From: an uncultured Synechococcales cyanobacterium
GTDB taxonomy: Bacteria > Cyanobacteriota > Cyanobacteriia > CAIUCS01
Direction: 5' to 3'
DNA: 64,000 nt
NCBI GenBank assembly: GCA_903897715.1
Contig: CAIUCS010000114.1
Coordinates: 1 to 64,000, forward strand
Shown: in pieces, positions 19,551 to 28,920 of the stretch
Position numbering within the stretch: the first letter of the stretch is position 1
Layout of the letters: the number at the start of each line of letters is the position of its first letter
The notes under the pieces: model-generated
What the model was told of the DNA's origin: nothing
The model's input: the letters and a program-made list of their open reading frames with translations, nothing else
Database searches by the model: none
Made by a program: the position numbers and the translations under genes

Positions 19551-19577
19551 TTGACTGGCTTGCTACAGTGGTATAAT
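19551..19577 (+). promoter_or_regulatory. Consensus-like promoter far upstream of psbB
   Basis: TTGACT at 19551-19556 and TATAAT at 19572-19577 are separated by 15 bases, on the psbB strand. A palindrome GGGACTTTAGTCCC lies just before it (19527-19540). It is about 400 bp from psbB, with a TnpB relic between. It could be an old psbB promoter or serve an unseen RNA. Confidence 0.35.
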
Positions 19578-19691
19578 AGTGTAACCGAGTAAGAATAACC
19601 ATCTACGTGATGATTCATCCTAGTACGGAGAAATCCCGGCAACAGACATATCCAACTTGATTGGAACAGTTAAAGGGCAAATAATGACAGG

Positions 19692-19880
19692 TTGTTGAGC
19701 GTACCTAACTGGCATTGGGATGGACTCGGAAAGCAAAAAATCAACGTAAGCGCAATTGCAACACCTTTTGTACAGGTAGTTGTTTCAAGCGCGCAGGGTG
19801 TTTTGGCAGCACCATTGAAGGTCAGTTTGTGGATTCTTCAAGAATCCCCCGCCTTTAGACGTGGGGAATGTCAACTATAC
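19692..19880 (+). mobile_element. IS200/IS605-type tnpB right-end relic
   Basis: The frame ends in QESPAFRRGECQ, a C-terminal phrase common to TnpB proteins of this group. The DNA AGAATCCCCCGCCTTTAGAC followed by GTGGGGAATGTCAAC (19841-19875) forms the sub-terminal hairpin of such elements. Only the last 60 or so codons are left and they are degenerate. It sits directly in the psbB upstream region. Similar right ends occur at 48625-48662 and 61994-62027. Confidence 0.6.
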
Positions 19881-19967
19881 AAGGGATAAAATCTATATGC
19901 AAGTTTGATAAAATCCCCATGCCTTGATGAAATGACAAAAATTTGTTAAAGCTATAGTAACGATTTT

Positions 19968-19973
19968 AGGAGG
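19968..19973 (+). promoter_or_regulatory. Strong ribosome binding site of psbB
   Basis: AGGAGG ten bases before the psbB ATG is a full Shine-Dalgarno match. It fixes the start at 19984 and fits the high expression expected of CP47. Confidence 0.8.
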
Positions 19974-19983
19974 AGCGTAGTCA

Positions 19984-21516
19984 ATGGGACTACCTTGGTA
20001 TCGTGTACATACCGTCGTTTTAAATGATCCTGGACGACTAATTTCTGTGCACCTAATGCATACTGCCCTAGTGGCTGGATGGGCGGGTTCGATGGCACTT
20101 TATGAGTTGGCCATTTTTGACCCTACTGATCCTGTTTTTAACCCCATGTGGCGGCAGGGGATGTTTGTACTTCCCTTCATGACTCGTCTGGGGATTACTG
20201 GTTCTTGGTCAGGTTGGAGCATTACAGGTGAAACCGGAGTTAACCCTGGTTTTTGGAGTTATGAAGGTGTGGCTGCCGCCCACATTGTTCTTTCTGGATT
20301 ATTGTTTTTGGCCGCCGTTTGGCATTGGGTATTTTGGGACTTGGAATTATTCAGGGATCCCCGCACTGGAGAACCTGCCCTTGATTTACCCAAGATGTTT
20401 GGAATCCATCTATTTTTGTCTGGCTTACTATGTTTTGGGTTTGGTGCATTCCACCTCTCTGGTCTTTTTGGACCGGGGATGTGGGTATCTGATCCCTATG
20501 GACTCACTGGTAGCGTCCAACCCGTAGCACCAGCATGGGGTCCGGAAGGATTTAATCCATTTAATCCTGGAGGGATTGTAGCTCACCACATTGCCGCAGG
20601 AATTGTGGGGATTATTGCGGGTTTATTCCACCTGTCTGTCCGTCCTCCCGAACGACTTTACAGGGCTCTACGGATGGGAAATATTGAAACTGTTCTATCC
20701 AGTAGTATTGCCGCTGTTTTCTTTGCTGCCTTTGTTGTGGCTGGTACCATGTGGTATGGATGTGCGGCAACTCCAATTGAACTGTTTGGTCCCACCCGTT
20801 ATCAATGGGATAGTGGGTATTTCAAGCAGGAAATTGAAAGACGGGTACAAACCCAGGTGGTCAATGGGAGTAGTTTAGCAGATGCTTGGTCCACTATTCC
20901 CGAGAAGCTAGCCTTTTACGACTACGTGGGCAATAGCCCTGCCAAGGGCGGATTATTCCGTACTGGTGCTATGAATAACGGAGATGGCATTGCTCAAGGC
21001 TGGCTGGGTCATGCGGTGTTTGCCGATGGGGAAGGTCGGGAGTTATTTGTCCGTCGTCTTCCCAACTTCTTTGAAACTTTCCCAGTTGTTTTAGTGGATC
21101 AAGATGGGGTAATTCGGGCTGATATCCCATTCCGTCGGGCTGAGTCAAAGTATAGTTTTGAACAAGCGGGTGTGACCGTCAGTCTTTATGGAGGACAATT
21201 GGCTGGAAAGACCTATTCGGATCCGGCTACGGTAAAGCAATTTGCCCGTCGTGCCCAACTGGGTGAAGTGATTGAATTTGATCGCGCCACCCTAGATTCT
21301 GATGGGGTATTTCGCACCAGTCCCCGTGGATGGTTCACCTTTGGTCATGCTGTCTTTGCGTTACTGTTCTTCTTTGGACATCTATGGCATGGTTCTCGCA
21401 CCCTGTTTCGAGATGTGTTTGCCGGGATTGACCCTGAACTTTCTGAAGAGCAAGTCGAATGGGGCTTTTATGCGAAGGTGGGTGATAAGTCTACCCGTCA
21501 AAAACAAACCGCTTAG
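19984..21516 (+). CDS. psbB: Photosystem II CP47 chlorophyll protein
   Basis: Core antenna protein of PSII that passes excitation to the reaction centre. At 510 residues it has the standard length. It begins [19 protein letters not shown], with six membrane helices and the large lumenal loop E between helices V and VI (about residues 255-450). Conserved His pairs that bind chlorophyll are visible (for example [26 protein letters not shown]). A full AGGAGG site precedes it and a strong terminator follows. psbT is downstream but separated by that terminator. Confidence 0.98.
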   Translation: MGLPWYRVHTVVLNDPGRLISVHLMHTALVAGWAGSMALYELAIFDPTDPVFNPMWRQGMFVLPFMTRLGITGSWSGWSITGETGVNPGFWSYEGVAAAHIVLSGLLFLAAVWHWVFWDLELFRDPRTGEPALDLPKMFGIHLFLSGLLCFGFGAFHLSGLFGPGMWVSDPYGLTGSVQPVAPAWGPEGFNPFNPGGIVAHHIAAGIVGIIAGLFHLSVRPPERLYRALRMGNIETVLSSSIAAVFFAAFVVAGTMWYGCAATPIELFGPTRYQWDSGYFKQEIERRVQTQVVNGSSLADAWSTIPEKLAFYDYVGNSPAKGGLFRTGAMNNGDGIAQGWLGHAVFADGEGRELFVRRLPNFFETFPVVLVDQDGVIRADIPFRRAESKYSFEQAGVTVSLYGGQLAGKTYSDPATVKQFARRAQLGEVIEFDRATLDSDGVFRTSPRGWFTFGHAVFALLFFFGHLWHGSRTLFRDVFAGIDPELSEEQVEWGFYAKVGDKSTRQKQTA

Positions 21517-21612
21517 ATTGGTGTGGGTTTAATACGGTTTTTATCAATTATCTGAAGGATTCAGGGAATCTTCCGATTTCTTCGAATTTGACTGATACTG
21601 ATTTTGATTCCT

Positions 21613-21649
21613 ATTGTGGATTGTCTTTGGGCAATCCACAATTGTTTTT
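21613..21649 (+). terminator. Intrinsic terminator between psbB and psbT
   Basis: ATTGTGGATTG (21613-21623) and CAATCCACAAT (21632-21642) form a perfect 11-bp stem with an 8-base loop, followed by TGTTTTTA. This is the clearest intrinsic terminator in the window and lies about 100 bp after the psbB stop. Confidence 0.82.
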
Positions 21650-21654
21650 AATTA

Positions 21655-21682
21655 CTGACATTAAACCTTAAACTGGTACAAT
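21655..21682 (+). promoter_or_regulatory. Candidate psbT promoter
   Basis: CTGACA at 21655-21660 and TACAAT at 21677-21682 are spaced 16 bases apart, just after the psbB terminator and 33 bases before the psbT start. This suggests psbT is transcribed on its own. Confidence 0.45.
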
Positions 21683-21715
21683 ACAGTTGTTTGCTAATTT
21701 CAGGGATCTAGTGAT

Positions 21716-21811
21716 ATGGAAAGCGTTGCCTATATCTTAATTTTAGCTCTGGCATTGGGTGTTCTGTTCTTTGCCATCGCCTTTCGAGAACCTCCTCGGA
21801 TTGGTAAATAG
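21716..21811 (+). CDS. psbT: Photosystem II reaction-centre protein T
   Basis: A 31-residue single-helix subunit that lies near the PSII dimer interface and stabilises the acceptor side. The sequence [19 protein letters not shown] then [12 protein letters not shown] matches PsbT in the start, the [10 protein letters not shown] motif and the length. An AGGGA site lies upstream. psbB-psbT order is ancestral, but here a terminator and a possible separate promoter lie between. Confidence 0.93.
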   Translation: MESVAYILILALALGVLFFAIAFREPPRIGK

Positions 21812-21982
21812 TGATTCGGTATGAGTCAAAGTTAATTCATCTTATTTTTTTCGGATGGGGGCTCTCCAATTTTTGATGTCGGTTTTGTACCATCATCATT
21901 AATTTATGAGAGCCATGCCTTCTCGGTAGTTACCATTCAATACTTGATAGGGGTCGTTCCATTGTTTTAGGAGAGATACCAT

Positions 21983-22513
21983 ATGCGCTGTCCTTTTTGT
22001 CAGCACATTGAAAGCCGGGTTTTAGAGTCCCGTTCTGCCGATGGTGGTCAAAGTATTCGTCGAAGAAGGGAATGCTTAAAGTGTGATGGGCGATTTACCA
22101 CCTATGAACGGATTGAAGTTGCTCCTGTGACTGTGGTGAAGCGAGATGGCGATCGCCAGTTATTTGATCGAACTAAACTATTAAGAGGAGTTCTCTTGGC
22201 AAGTGAAAAAACTGGGGTTTCTCCTACCCAAATTGAAGCGATGGTGGACAAAATAGAATCCCAACTCCAGCAACGAATTCTACGGGAAGTGAATAGTTCG
22301 GAAATTGGTGAGATGGTTTTACAAAGTTTACGATCCTTGAGTGAAGTTGCTTATATTAGATTTGCTTCAGTTTATCGTCAATTCCAAAGTATTCGTGACT
22401 TTGTAGAGGCATTGGACGGGGTAGAATGTCCATCACCTTCTCTGCCCAGGCAGTATCATGCCCATGAAGACAGCGAGTTGTCTTTAAAGTATGGAAGTGC
22501 TGTGGAAGTTTAA
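21983..22513 (+). CDS. nrdR: Transcriptional repressor NrdR
   Basis: A 176-residue repressor of ribonucleotide reductase genes that senses the dATP/ATP ratio. The N-terminal zinc ribbon uses Cys3, Cys6, Cys31 and Cys34 ([13 protein letters not shown]). The ATP-cone domain spans about 47-137 ([19 protein letters not shown], typical). The 20-residue C-terminal tail is variable. A GGAGAG site precedes the ATG. No nrd genes are in the window, so its targets are elsewhere. Confidence 0.95.
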   Translation: MRCPFCQHIESRVLESRSADGGQSIRRRRECLKCDGRFTTYERIEVAPVTVVKRDGDRQLFDRTKLLRGVLLASEKTGVSPTQIEAMVDKIESQLQQRILREVNSSEIGEMVLQSLRSLSEVAYIRFASVYRQFQSIRDFVEALDGVECPSPSLPRQYHAHEDSELSLKYGSAVEV

Positions 22514-22662
22514 CCCAACCCCCCATATTTTCATCTTTGACCTTAGAAACCAAGACAGGGCATCCACTCCATTGCCCAGTCAAGTTTTCTAATCCCGACT
22601 CCATTCCCTATTGAATCCAACTAAAATTGTCCGGTCAACCAGATTATTTTAGCCAAATAGTC

Positions 22663-22668
22663 TATAAT
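22663..22668 (+). promoter_or_regulatory. Possible -10 element upstream of cysR
   Basis: TATAAT in an A/T-rich stretch 60-85 bp upstream of the cysR start. No good -35 partner is evident, which would fit an activated promoter, but this is only suggestive. Confidence 0.3.
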
Positions 22669-22746
22669 TTTGCTATTATAAAGTACGGTAAGTCTATCGA
22701 AAAACCGTTTCCTGTCCCACAAATTTAAGTGGCTTTAAGTCTGAGC

Positions 22747-23337
22747 ATGGCTGTGAACCGTTCCCCACAAACTAAACCCGATTACTTTGCAGTGTACGAC
22801 TACAAAGCCAATGATCGGTTACCCCTGAAATCTGATTACATTTGGCGAGTTGAGTCTGGCGTTGTACGCACCTTAACTTGGCTGGATAATGGAAATATCG
22901 TTACTTTAGGGTTTTGGGGATTGGGAGAAGTGCTAGGCAAAGGGTTATCTCCGGCAGAACCATTGGAAGCAGTTTGCCTGACGGCGGTAAAGGTTACCTT
23001 TCTGCCCTCAGACCAATTATCCCAAATCCATCCAACTTTAATTCAGCAACTTCATCAATTTCAAGTTCTGCTGCAGATTCTCCATCGTCGCCCCGTCGAG
23101 GTTGCTCTGTGGGAGTTATTGGTGTGGTTATCTCAAAAATTTGGACAGGCTGTGGAACAAGGACAGATGATTGGGTTTCATCTTACCCATCAGGAAATTG
23201 CTGAAACCATTGGCACGACTAGGGTCACTGTTACCCGATTACTGAGGGATTTTGAACAACAAAACTTAATCCAGCGGTTACCATCTCATCAGATTCTCAT
23301 CCAAGATAAGGAACCCCTTTGGCATTACGAAATTTAA
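22747..23337 (+). CDS. cysR: Crp/Fnr-family regulator, CysR-like
   Basis: A 196-residue regulator with an N-terminal cyclic-nucleotide-type beta domain (about 20-100) and a C-terminal Crp helix-turn-helix (about 140-175; LTHQEIAETIGTTRVTVTRLL). It stands 25 bp before cysT in the same direction. In Synechococcus a regulator of this family, CysR, lies in the sulphate permease cluster and acts in sulphur stress, so the context supports CysR. Typical cAMP-contact residues are not recognisable. A GTG at 22729 would add six residues; neither start has a clear ribosome site. Confidence 0.78.
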   Translation: MAVNRSPQTKPDYFAVYDYKANDRLPLKSDYIWRVESGVVRTLTWLDNGNIVTLGFWGLGEVLGKGLSPAEPLEAVCLTAVKVTFLPSDQLSQIHPTLIQQLHQFQVLLQILHRRPVEVALWELLVWLSQKFGQAVEQGQMIGFHLTHQEIAETIGTTRVTVTRLLRDFEQQNLIQRLPSHQILIQDKEPLWHYEI

Positions 23338-23362
23338 TCCTCGTATTTTACAACTTGATGTT

Positions 23363-24235
23363 ATGACTCCATCAACTTTATCCAAACCGTCATCACAGTG
23401 GCGAATTCCATCCCTATCATGGCCCTGGCGGATTACCATCACCTATTTGTCACTGATGTTATTCATCCCCGTAACAGCCATGTTACTCAAGTCTAGCACC
23501 TTAGGTTGGGATGTCTTTTGGCAGGAAGCCACCAATGAAGTCGCGTTAGCAGCTTACGATGTAACCTTTATCACATCCTTGATTGCAGCATTAATCAATG
23601 GGGTATTTGGCACTTTAGTTGCCTGGGTTTTAGTCCGTTACAACTTTCCCCTCAAACGGTTTTTAGACGCCGTGGTTGACTTACCCTTTGCATTACCCAC
23701 ATCAGTGGCAGGGCTGACGTTAGCCAGTGTTTACAGTGATAATGGTTGGGTGGGACACTTCTTTGCTGCCAATACCCCTCTTGGGTCTCTCTTTGGTTCA
23801 GAGGGCTTGCCTATTTCTTTTACTCGTTTGGGAGTTGGAGTAGCAATGGTCTTTATCTCTTTCCCATTCGTGGTACGGACTGTTCAACCTGTATTAACTG
23901 AAGCCGATGTGGACGTAGAGGAAGCGGCTTGGTGTTTAGGAGCCTCCCAGTGGCAAACATTTTGGCGAGTTATTTTCCCTCCACTGTTGCCTTCAATCCT
24001 AACGGGTATTGCCCTTGGGTTTTCCAGAGCCGTGGGAGAATATGGATCAACGGTCATTATTGCTTCTAACCTTCCATTTAAAGATTTGATTGCTCCGGTA
24101 TTAATCATCCAGCAACTAGAACAATATAATTACACCGGTGCCACCGTAATTGGCACTGTGATGTTATTCATTTCTCTGATTTTGTTATTTCTGATTAACC
24201 TGTTACAAGCATGGGGAAGGCGATATGACCAGTAA
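23363..24235 (+). CDS. cysT: Sulphate ABC transporter permease CysT
   Basis: A 290-residue inner-membrane permease with six predicted helices, one half of the sulphate/thiosulphate import channel. The cytoplasmic EAA loop, which docks the ATPase, is visible at about 183-203 (EEAAWCLGASQWQTFWRVIFP region). Its stop overlaps the cysW start by 11 bp, so the two subunits are translationally coupled. The ATPase CysA and binding protein SbpA are not adjacent. Confidence 0.93.
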   Translation: MTPSTLSKPSSQWRIPSLSWPWRITITYLSLMLFIPVTAMLLKSSTLGWDVFWQEATNEVALAAYDVTFITSLIAALINGVFGTLVAWVLVRYNFPLKRFLDAVVDLPFALPTSVAGLTLASVYSDNGWVGHFFAANTPLGSLFGSEGLPISFTRLGVGVAMVFISFPFVVRTVQPVLTEADVDVEEAAWCLGASQWQTFWRVIFPPLLPSILTGIALGFSRAVGEYGSTVIIASNLPFKDLIAPVLIIQQLEQYNYTGATVIGTVMLFISLILLFLINLLQAWGRRYDQ

Positions 24236-25070
24236 ACCAACTTCTGTCCGTTCTCCCCATCAGTCTTCGTGGATGAAAGGGCTCTTAATTGCAGTGGCTG
24301 CGGCTTATTTATTCTTAATTTTGTTACTACCAGCGGCAAATGTTTTTGTTCAAGCATTTATTAAGGGAATGGAACCCTTTCTGTCTAATTTTAATGATGC
24401 TGCCTTCATTCATGCCGTATTACTAACATTATTCATGGCTGGTATTTCCGTGCCTTTGAATACGGTGTTTGGTTTATGTGCTGCTTGGGTCATTGCTCGT
24501 CATCAATTCCGTGGTCGCGCCCTATTAATCAGTATCTTAGATATTCCCTTTTCCGTATCTCCAGTCGTCGCCGGCTTAATGATTATGCTGCTCTATGGTC
24601 GTCAGGGATGGTTAGGTCCCCTGTTTGCCCAATGGGATATCCAAATCATTTTTTCTCCCCCCAGTATGATTTTAGCCACTGCTTTCGTTACTATGCCCTT
24701 TGTGGCACGGGAAGTGATTCCGGTACTAGAAGAAGTTGGAGCGGATCAGGAGGAGGCAGCCCGTACCCTGGGAGCAAATGACTGGCAAGTTTTCTGGCGA
24801 GTTACGTTACCCAGTATTCGTTGGGGTTTACTGTATGGATTAATTTTAACCAACGCTAGGGCTATGGGGGAATTTGGGGCAGTTTCAGTGGTTTCCGGAA
24901 ACATTGCTCTTAAAACCCAAACTCTCCCCCTCTATGTGGAGGATGCTTATAAGCAATACAATACAGAAGCTTCCTACGCAGCGGCGGTGGTTTTAGCAGC
25001 CTTGGCAGTCATTACCCTAATCGCCAAAGAAGTATTAGAACGGAAAACCGAGATCAAAGATGTTGAATAA
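24225..25070 (+). CDS. cysW: Sulphate ABC transporter permease CysW
   Basis: A 281-residue six-helix permease pairing with CysT. The EAA loop reads EEAARTLGANDWQVFWRV near residue 180. It ends the cysR-cysT-cysW run; a tnpB relic directly follows the gene, where cysA might be expected. The missing ATPase and solute-binding subunits must be encoded elsewhere. Confidence 0.93.
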   Translation: MTSKPTSVRSPHQSSWMKGLLIAVAAAYLFLILLLPAANVFVQAFIKGMEPFLSNFNDAAFIHAVLLTLFMAGISVPLNTVFGLCAAWVIARHQFRGRALLISILDIPFSVSPVVAGLMIMLLYGRQGWLGPLFAQWDIQIIFSPPSMILATAFVTMPFVAREVIPVLEEVGADQEEAARTLGANDWQVFWRVTLPSIRWGLLYGLILTNARAMGEFGAVSVVSGNIALKTQTLPLYVEDAYKQYNTEASYAAAVVLAALAVITLIAKEVLERKTEIKDVE

Positions 25071-25560
25071 GGATAGTCCTAAACAAGAAAGGATGTGTCG
25101 AGGTTGGCACGATGTATCCACTAAGCCTCCACCAGCAGCAAACGGTTGTCCTACTGTCCGTTTCAGTAGGTTCAAACTTGCGTTTAATCCCTGTCTAAAC
25201 TGACTCCACCATTAGGGCATCATGAACTCCAACTGACAAGTCTTTAACCACTCTTTCCTCACAACACTGGATGCTCGTGCTTCTGGCATCAACTTCTTGA
25301 GGGTGCTTGCTGCGTTTTACCGCTACCACTTGCACTAGGTTCAACTATGGTACGACGTAACCAGTCTAATCTCTGCCCTAGAGCATAATTCCAGTGACGA
25401 CGCAACAATTCTCCCCAGTGGCTCAAGGTCATTGATGCAATACTAGATCCAACCAGGGGGTTAGAACAGTTTAATCTCAGGATCCTGAATAAAAGCTCGA
25501 GCATGGATGTGTGGTGAATAGCCATGCTAATCAAAATAGGAGTGAAAATCCTCTAAAACC
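25071..25560 (-). pseudogene. tnpB (IS200/IS605-type) 3' relic
   Basis: The minus strand holds scattered TnpB C-terminal pieces in different frames. A segment at about 25290-25530 reads SHWGELLRRHWNYALG, like the WGELLRxLEYK motif before the zinc finger. Near 25195 the phrase GVSLDRD appears in one frame, and near 25110-25190 NASLNLLKRTVGQPFAAGGG in another, which is the TnpB end after the zinc finger. Frameshifts and stops separate them. The relic begins right after the cysW stop. The 81-codon open frame within it is not a gene in its own right. Confidence 0.65.
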
Positions 25561-25641
25561 AGTGATGTTGCTCCCCAGAAATTGTTCAATTGGATGTCAA
25601 AAAGATAAACTATTAACAATAGTAAGAACAGGAGGTTATTG

Positions 25642-26781
25642 GTGAATAAAATTCCTCTGTTGGATTTGGTATCCCAATATAAAACAATTCAACTGGAAAT
25701 AGAAAGAGCAGTGTTGGCAGTACTAGCTTCGGGTGCTTACATTGGGGGAGAAACGGTTCGTTCATTTGAACGGATGTTTGCCGATTATGTGGGTGTTTCA
25801 GAATGTGTAGCCTGCAATTCAGGTACTGATGCCCTTTATTTAGCCCTGAGAGCGCTACAAATTGGTCCTGGGGATGAGGTAATCACCACCCCTTTCACAT
25901 TTTTTGCCACTGCTGAGGTTATTAGCGCCGTGGGGGCAACCCCGGTTTTTGTCGATATTAATCCCCACACCTTCAATATGGATGTTACCAAAATTGAAGA
26001 TGCCATTACTGACCGTACCCGGGCAGTGTTACCAGTGCATTTATTTGGTCAACCTGTAGATATGTCTGCTTTAATGCAAACTGCCAGAAGCCATAATCTT
26101 TATGTAGTTGAAGACTGCGCCCAGTCTGCAGGGGCAGTTTGGGCAAATCAATCTGTGGGAAGTATAGGACATATCGGTTGCTTCAGTTTTTACCCCACTA
26201 AGAACTTAGGAGGCTGTGGCGATGGAGGTGCCATTACAACCAATGACCCCCACCTTGCGGCTAAAGTTAGAATGTTACAGGAACATGGTAGTAAGACTCG
26301 GTATTACCACGAGGAAATTGGGGTCAATAGCCGGTTAGATGCGTTACAGGCAGCTATTTTACAGATTAAATTAAAATACTTACCTGATTGGAACTATCAT
26401 CGAACCGTAGCTGCCAATCGGTATCAGCAACAACTTGAGCATATATCAGGGATAGTTCTACCAGAGGTTCTCAAGAAAGGGCAGAGCGTCTGGAATCAGT
26501 ATACTATTCGGGTCACAGAATCAATGGTCACAGGGCAGGGTAACCATCGGGATCATGTGCGTCAGTTCCTGCTAAATCACGGTGTTGGTTCAATGATTTA
26601 TTACCCTTTACCCTTACATCTACAGTCTGTTTACCAATCTTTAGGCTATGGCGCTGGTCATTTTCCAATTGCCGAACAAGTGTGTCGCGAGGTCATTTCG
26701 TTACCCATGTTTCCAGAATTGACGGAGGAACAACAGCAAAAGGTGGCGTTTTACCTGAATGAAGCTTTGGTGTCCAGTTAA
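25642..26781 (+). CDS. DegT/DnrJ/EryC1/StrS-family sugar aminotransferase
   Basis: A PLP enzyme (about 379 residues) that aminates a nucleotide-linked keto-sugar, for lipopolysaccharide, exopolysaccharide or glycan synthesis. The PLP lysine lies in SFYPTKNLGGCGDGG (about residue 187), and the cofactor aspartate in VEDCAQSAGA. The C-terminal INxRxxx-like substrate loop reads VNSRLDALQAAIL. GGAGG at 25631 suits the GTG at 25642 better than the TTG at 25639. No other sugar genes are adjacent, so the sugar cannot be named. Confidence 0.9.
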   Translation: MNKIPLLDLVSQYKTIQLEIERAVLAVLASGAYIGGETVRSFERMFADYVGVSECVACNSGTDALYLALRALQIGPGDEVITTPFTFFATAEVISAVGATPVFVDINPHTFNMDVTKIEDAITDRTRAVLPVHLFGQPVDMSALMQTARSHNLYVVEDCAQSAGAVWANQSVGSIGHIGCFSFYPTKNLGGCGDGGAITTNDPHLAAKVRMLQEHGSKTRYYHEEIGVNSRLDALQAAILQIKLKYLPDWNYHRTVAANRYQQQLEHISGIVLPEVLKKGQSVWNQYTIRVTESMVTGQGNHRDHVRQFLLNHGVGSMIYYPLPLHLQSVYQSLGYGAGHFPIAEQVCREVISLPMFPELTEEQQQKVAFYLNEALVSS

Positions 26782-26797
26782 ATTAACCAAATGAAGA

Positions 26798-27922
26798 CTA
26801 TTTCTTTTTAATACTGCCGTTGTGGGTAACCGACCCAATGGAGTCTTCCAGTCCAAAGACCCGGTAAAATGTTTTCAACACTTTTTGCCCAGAATCGATG
26901 GACTCAAGGGGATCCTTTCGTAACCGATGGCGTAAACAAAGGGTGATGACCCGTTGAATGTCATCCGTGGTCACTTCACGTCTCCCTTCAAATGCCGTTA
27001 ATGCTTTAGCAGCACGGTTAGTCACAATATCCCCTCTTAATCCGTCCACATCCAATTCAGAACAAACACGGGAGATGAGCACCCGCAGGTCATACTCTAA
27101 CGTGATGGCAGACAAATGGGATTGGGCATTCAGGATCTGTTGCTGTAGGGTGTTTTGTTCTGTTTGATAATGGGAAAGGAACTGAACCGGATTGTGATCA
27201 AATTCAGTCCGCTGTTCAACAATTTGTACTCTTAGTTCGGGCTCCTTAACGGTTCGAATTTCAGCGTGCATCCCAAACCGGTCTAAAAGCTGGGGACGTA
27301 ACTCTCCCTCTTCTGGATTTCCTGAACCGACTAGTACAAAGCGGGCAGGATGACGGATGGAAATTCCTTCCCGTTCCACGGTGTTCCAGCCCGATGCCGC
27401 TGCATCTAAGAGGACATCCACCAGGTGGTCGTCCAATAGGTTCACTTCGTCCACATACAAAATACCGCGATTAGCGCGAGCCAGTAATCCCGGTTCAAAC
27501 GCTTTAACTCCCTCAGAAAGGGCTTTTTCAATATCAATGGTGCCACACACCCTGTCTTCAGTAGCTCCTAGGGGGAGATCCACCATGGTGACTTTTTTAC
27601 GAGTAATGGTAGGAGAGTGCCCGTTTTCGATTTGCTGCCTGACAGCATCCCCCATTAATTCAGGATCGTGGGGATGACTATTAAATGGATCTTCAGCTAC
27701 TACGTCAATTTCTGGCAGCAAATCGGCAAGGGCACGGATAGTAGTTGATTTTCCAGTACCGCGATCGCCCATAATCATCACACCTCCAATTTTGGGGTCA
27801 ATGATATTTAGTATCAATGCTAATTTCATTTCCTCTTGTCCAACGATGGCAGTAAAAGGAAACACAACCCGACGACGAATATTAGGGGTAACAGAACTCA
27901 GAATAGAAGATTGGCTGGACAT
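26798..27922 (-). CDS. chlI: Magnesium chelatase ATPase subunit I
   Basis: The AAA+ motor of magnesium chelatase, 374 residues. Walker A is GDRGTGKST at 52-60, and Walker B is [13 protein letters not shown] near 150. Sensor motifs follow ([19 protein letters not shown]). It forms hexamers with ChlD, whose gene starts outside the left edge. It is transcribed toward the sugar aminotransferase gene with a 16-bp convergent gap, and lies downstream of psaE after a strong hairpin. Confidence 0.97.
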   Translation of the reverse strand: MSSQSSILSSVTPNIRRRVVFPFTAIVGQEEMKLALILNIIDPKIGGVMIMGDRGTGKSTTIRALADLLPEIDVVAEDPFNSHPHDPELMGDAVRQQIENGHSPTITRKKVTMVDLPLGATEDRVCGTIDIEKALSEGVKAFEPGLLARANRGILYVDEVNLLDDHLVDVLLDAAASGWNTVEREGISIRHPARFVLVGSGNPEEGELRPQLLDRFGMHAEIRTVKEPELRVQIVEQRTEFDHNPVQFLSHYQTEQNTLQQQILNAQSHLSAITLEYDLRVLISRVCSELDVDGLRGDIVTNRAAKALTAFEGRREVTTDDIQRVITLCLRHRLRKDPLESIDSGQKVLKTFYRVFGLEDSIGSVTHNGSIKKK

Positions 27923-28073
27923 TCCGGCTAAACATGATTGGGGGCAAAGGTTTTTTTTATTGTAACATTCTCCTAACCCTCACTTAGACGGTGGAGTATG
28001 GGCTTCCCATTTTTACAGCTGATTGTTTCGGCTTCCATGGGTCTTATAGACCCTGCAAAACCCTTATTCATAA

Positions 28074-28119
28074 AATTTCAGACTAAAACTTGGTTTTCAT
28101 GAAGTTTTAGCCTGAAATT
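28074..28119 (-). terminator. Terminator after psaE
   Basis: Arms at 28074-28091 and 28101-28119 form an 18-bp stem with one G-U type mismatch and a 9-base loop. T-runs flank both sides, so it may work in both directions. It lies 25 bp after the psaE stop and separates psaE from chlI. Confidence 0.75.
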
Positions 28120-28143
28120 AAAAAGCAACGGTACCCTTGGGAT

Positions 28144-28374
28144 TTATTTTTTCTTCGCTGGAGGTGGTGCAACTTCCACTAGTTCAGTAGTAGCAAAGTT
28201 GTTGGTATTAACTCCCCCGGCACTACCACTGAATCCGTTGTAGTTGACCGTATCAAAACGGACAATTACTGGATATTTGATTCCGCTTTGGTCTACGGAT
28301 GCAACAGTGCCCACTTCGTTATACCAGTAGGATTCTTTGCGAAGAATACGGACTTTAGAACCGCGTTGAATCAT
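28144..28374 (-). CDS. psaE: Photosystem I subunit IV (PsaE)
   Basis: A 76-residue stromal-side subunit of PSI that helps dock ferredoxin and supports cyclic electron flow. It has the SH3-like PsaE fold signature: [22 protein letters not shown] at the start (20 or fewer conserved residues considered), YPVIVRF and NYNGFSG in the middle, and a Lys-rich tail (PPPAKKK). Its own terminator follows. A typical single-gene unit. Confidence 0.97.
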   Translation of the reverse strand: MIQRGSKVRILRKESYWYNEVGTVASVDQSGIKYPVIVRFDTVNYNGFSGSAGGVNTNNFATTELVEVAPPPAKKK

Positions 28375-28660
28375 AGGTTTTTACCTTTTACTAAATTAGG
28401 AATTGATGGATGGAATTGTTCACATTATCCCCCATAGAAAGGGACGCGGACTACACCTGCCAACTCCATTTCCAGGGGAAGTGAACGGTTGCGATGAAAA
28501 AGTAGTTTTTAGACCCAAGAATGGGAAAGCGTTAGTGGTTACTAAGAACTTCTCCTTGATTTTATATGATTTTGACATACTCACTGCCCTAGAAGTGGGG
28601 TGATTCTTAACAGTTTATCCAAATCTGCAGATGGCTTATTCTCTTCCTGTACTGTCAAAG

Positions 28661-28791
28661 AGAGTATCCCAATTCTGCAAGTTTGCCCTCATCCCCTAAT
28701 CCCTTCTCCCTTTCTGGGAGAAGGGGAAGCAGATTCCAAGTCCCTCTCGAGAGGGACTTGGGGAGAGGACTGCAAAATTGGGATGTACTCC
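28661..28791. repeat. Palindromic MITE-like repeat, copy A
   Basis: The outer inverted repeats are AGTATCCCAATTCTGCA (28663-28679) and TGCAAAATTGGGATGTACT (28771-28789). Inside are two hairpins, CCCTTCTCCC/GGGAGAAGGGG and AAGTCCCTCTC/GAGAGGGACTT, next to the CCCTCATCCCCTAA box common in cyanobacterial repeats. It lies in the psaE-hydrolase gap and has relatives at 32823-32959 and 59631-59669. Confidence 0.7.
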
Positions 28792-28920
28792 TTCCAATCT
28801 CCTCCTTGTGGGAGAGACAATGGAATCAACGGGAAGATTGCACCACCTGGACTGAAAACCATAAATTATGTATAATAAATTCATAAATCTTAATAATTCT
28901 AGTCATATTGGAAATTTGCC

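Noticed and set aside
19283-19642. 119-codon minus-strand frame between the ferredoxin gene and psbB
   Set aside because: Composition is not protein-like, no family motif is present, and it crosses a promoter-like element and palindrome on the other strand.
25289-25534. 81-codon minus-strand frame
   Set aside because: It is one piece of a frameshifted tnpB relic, not an independent gene.
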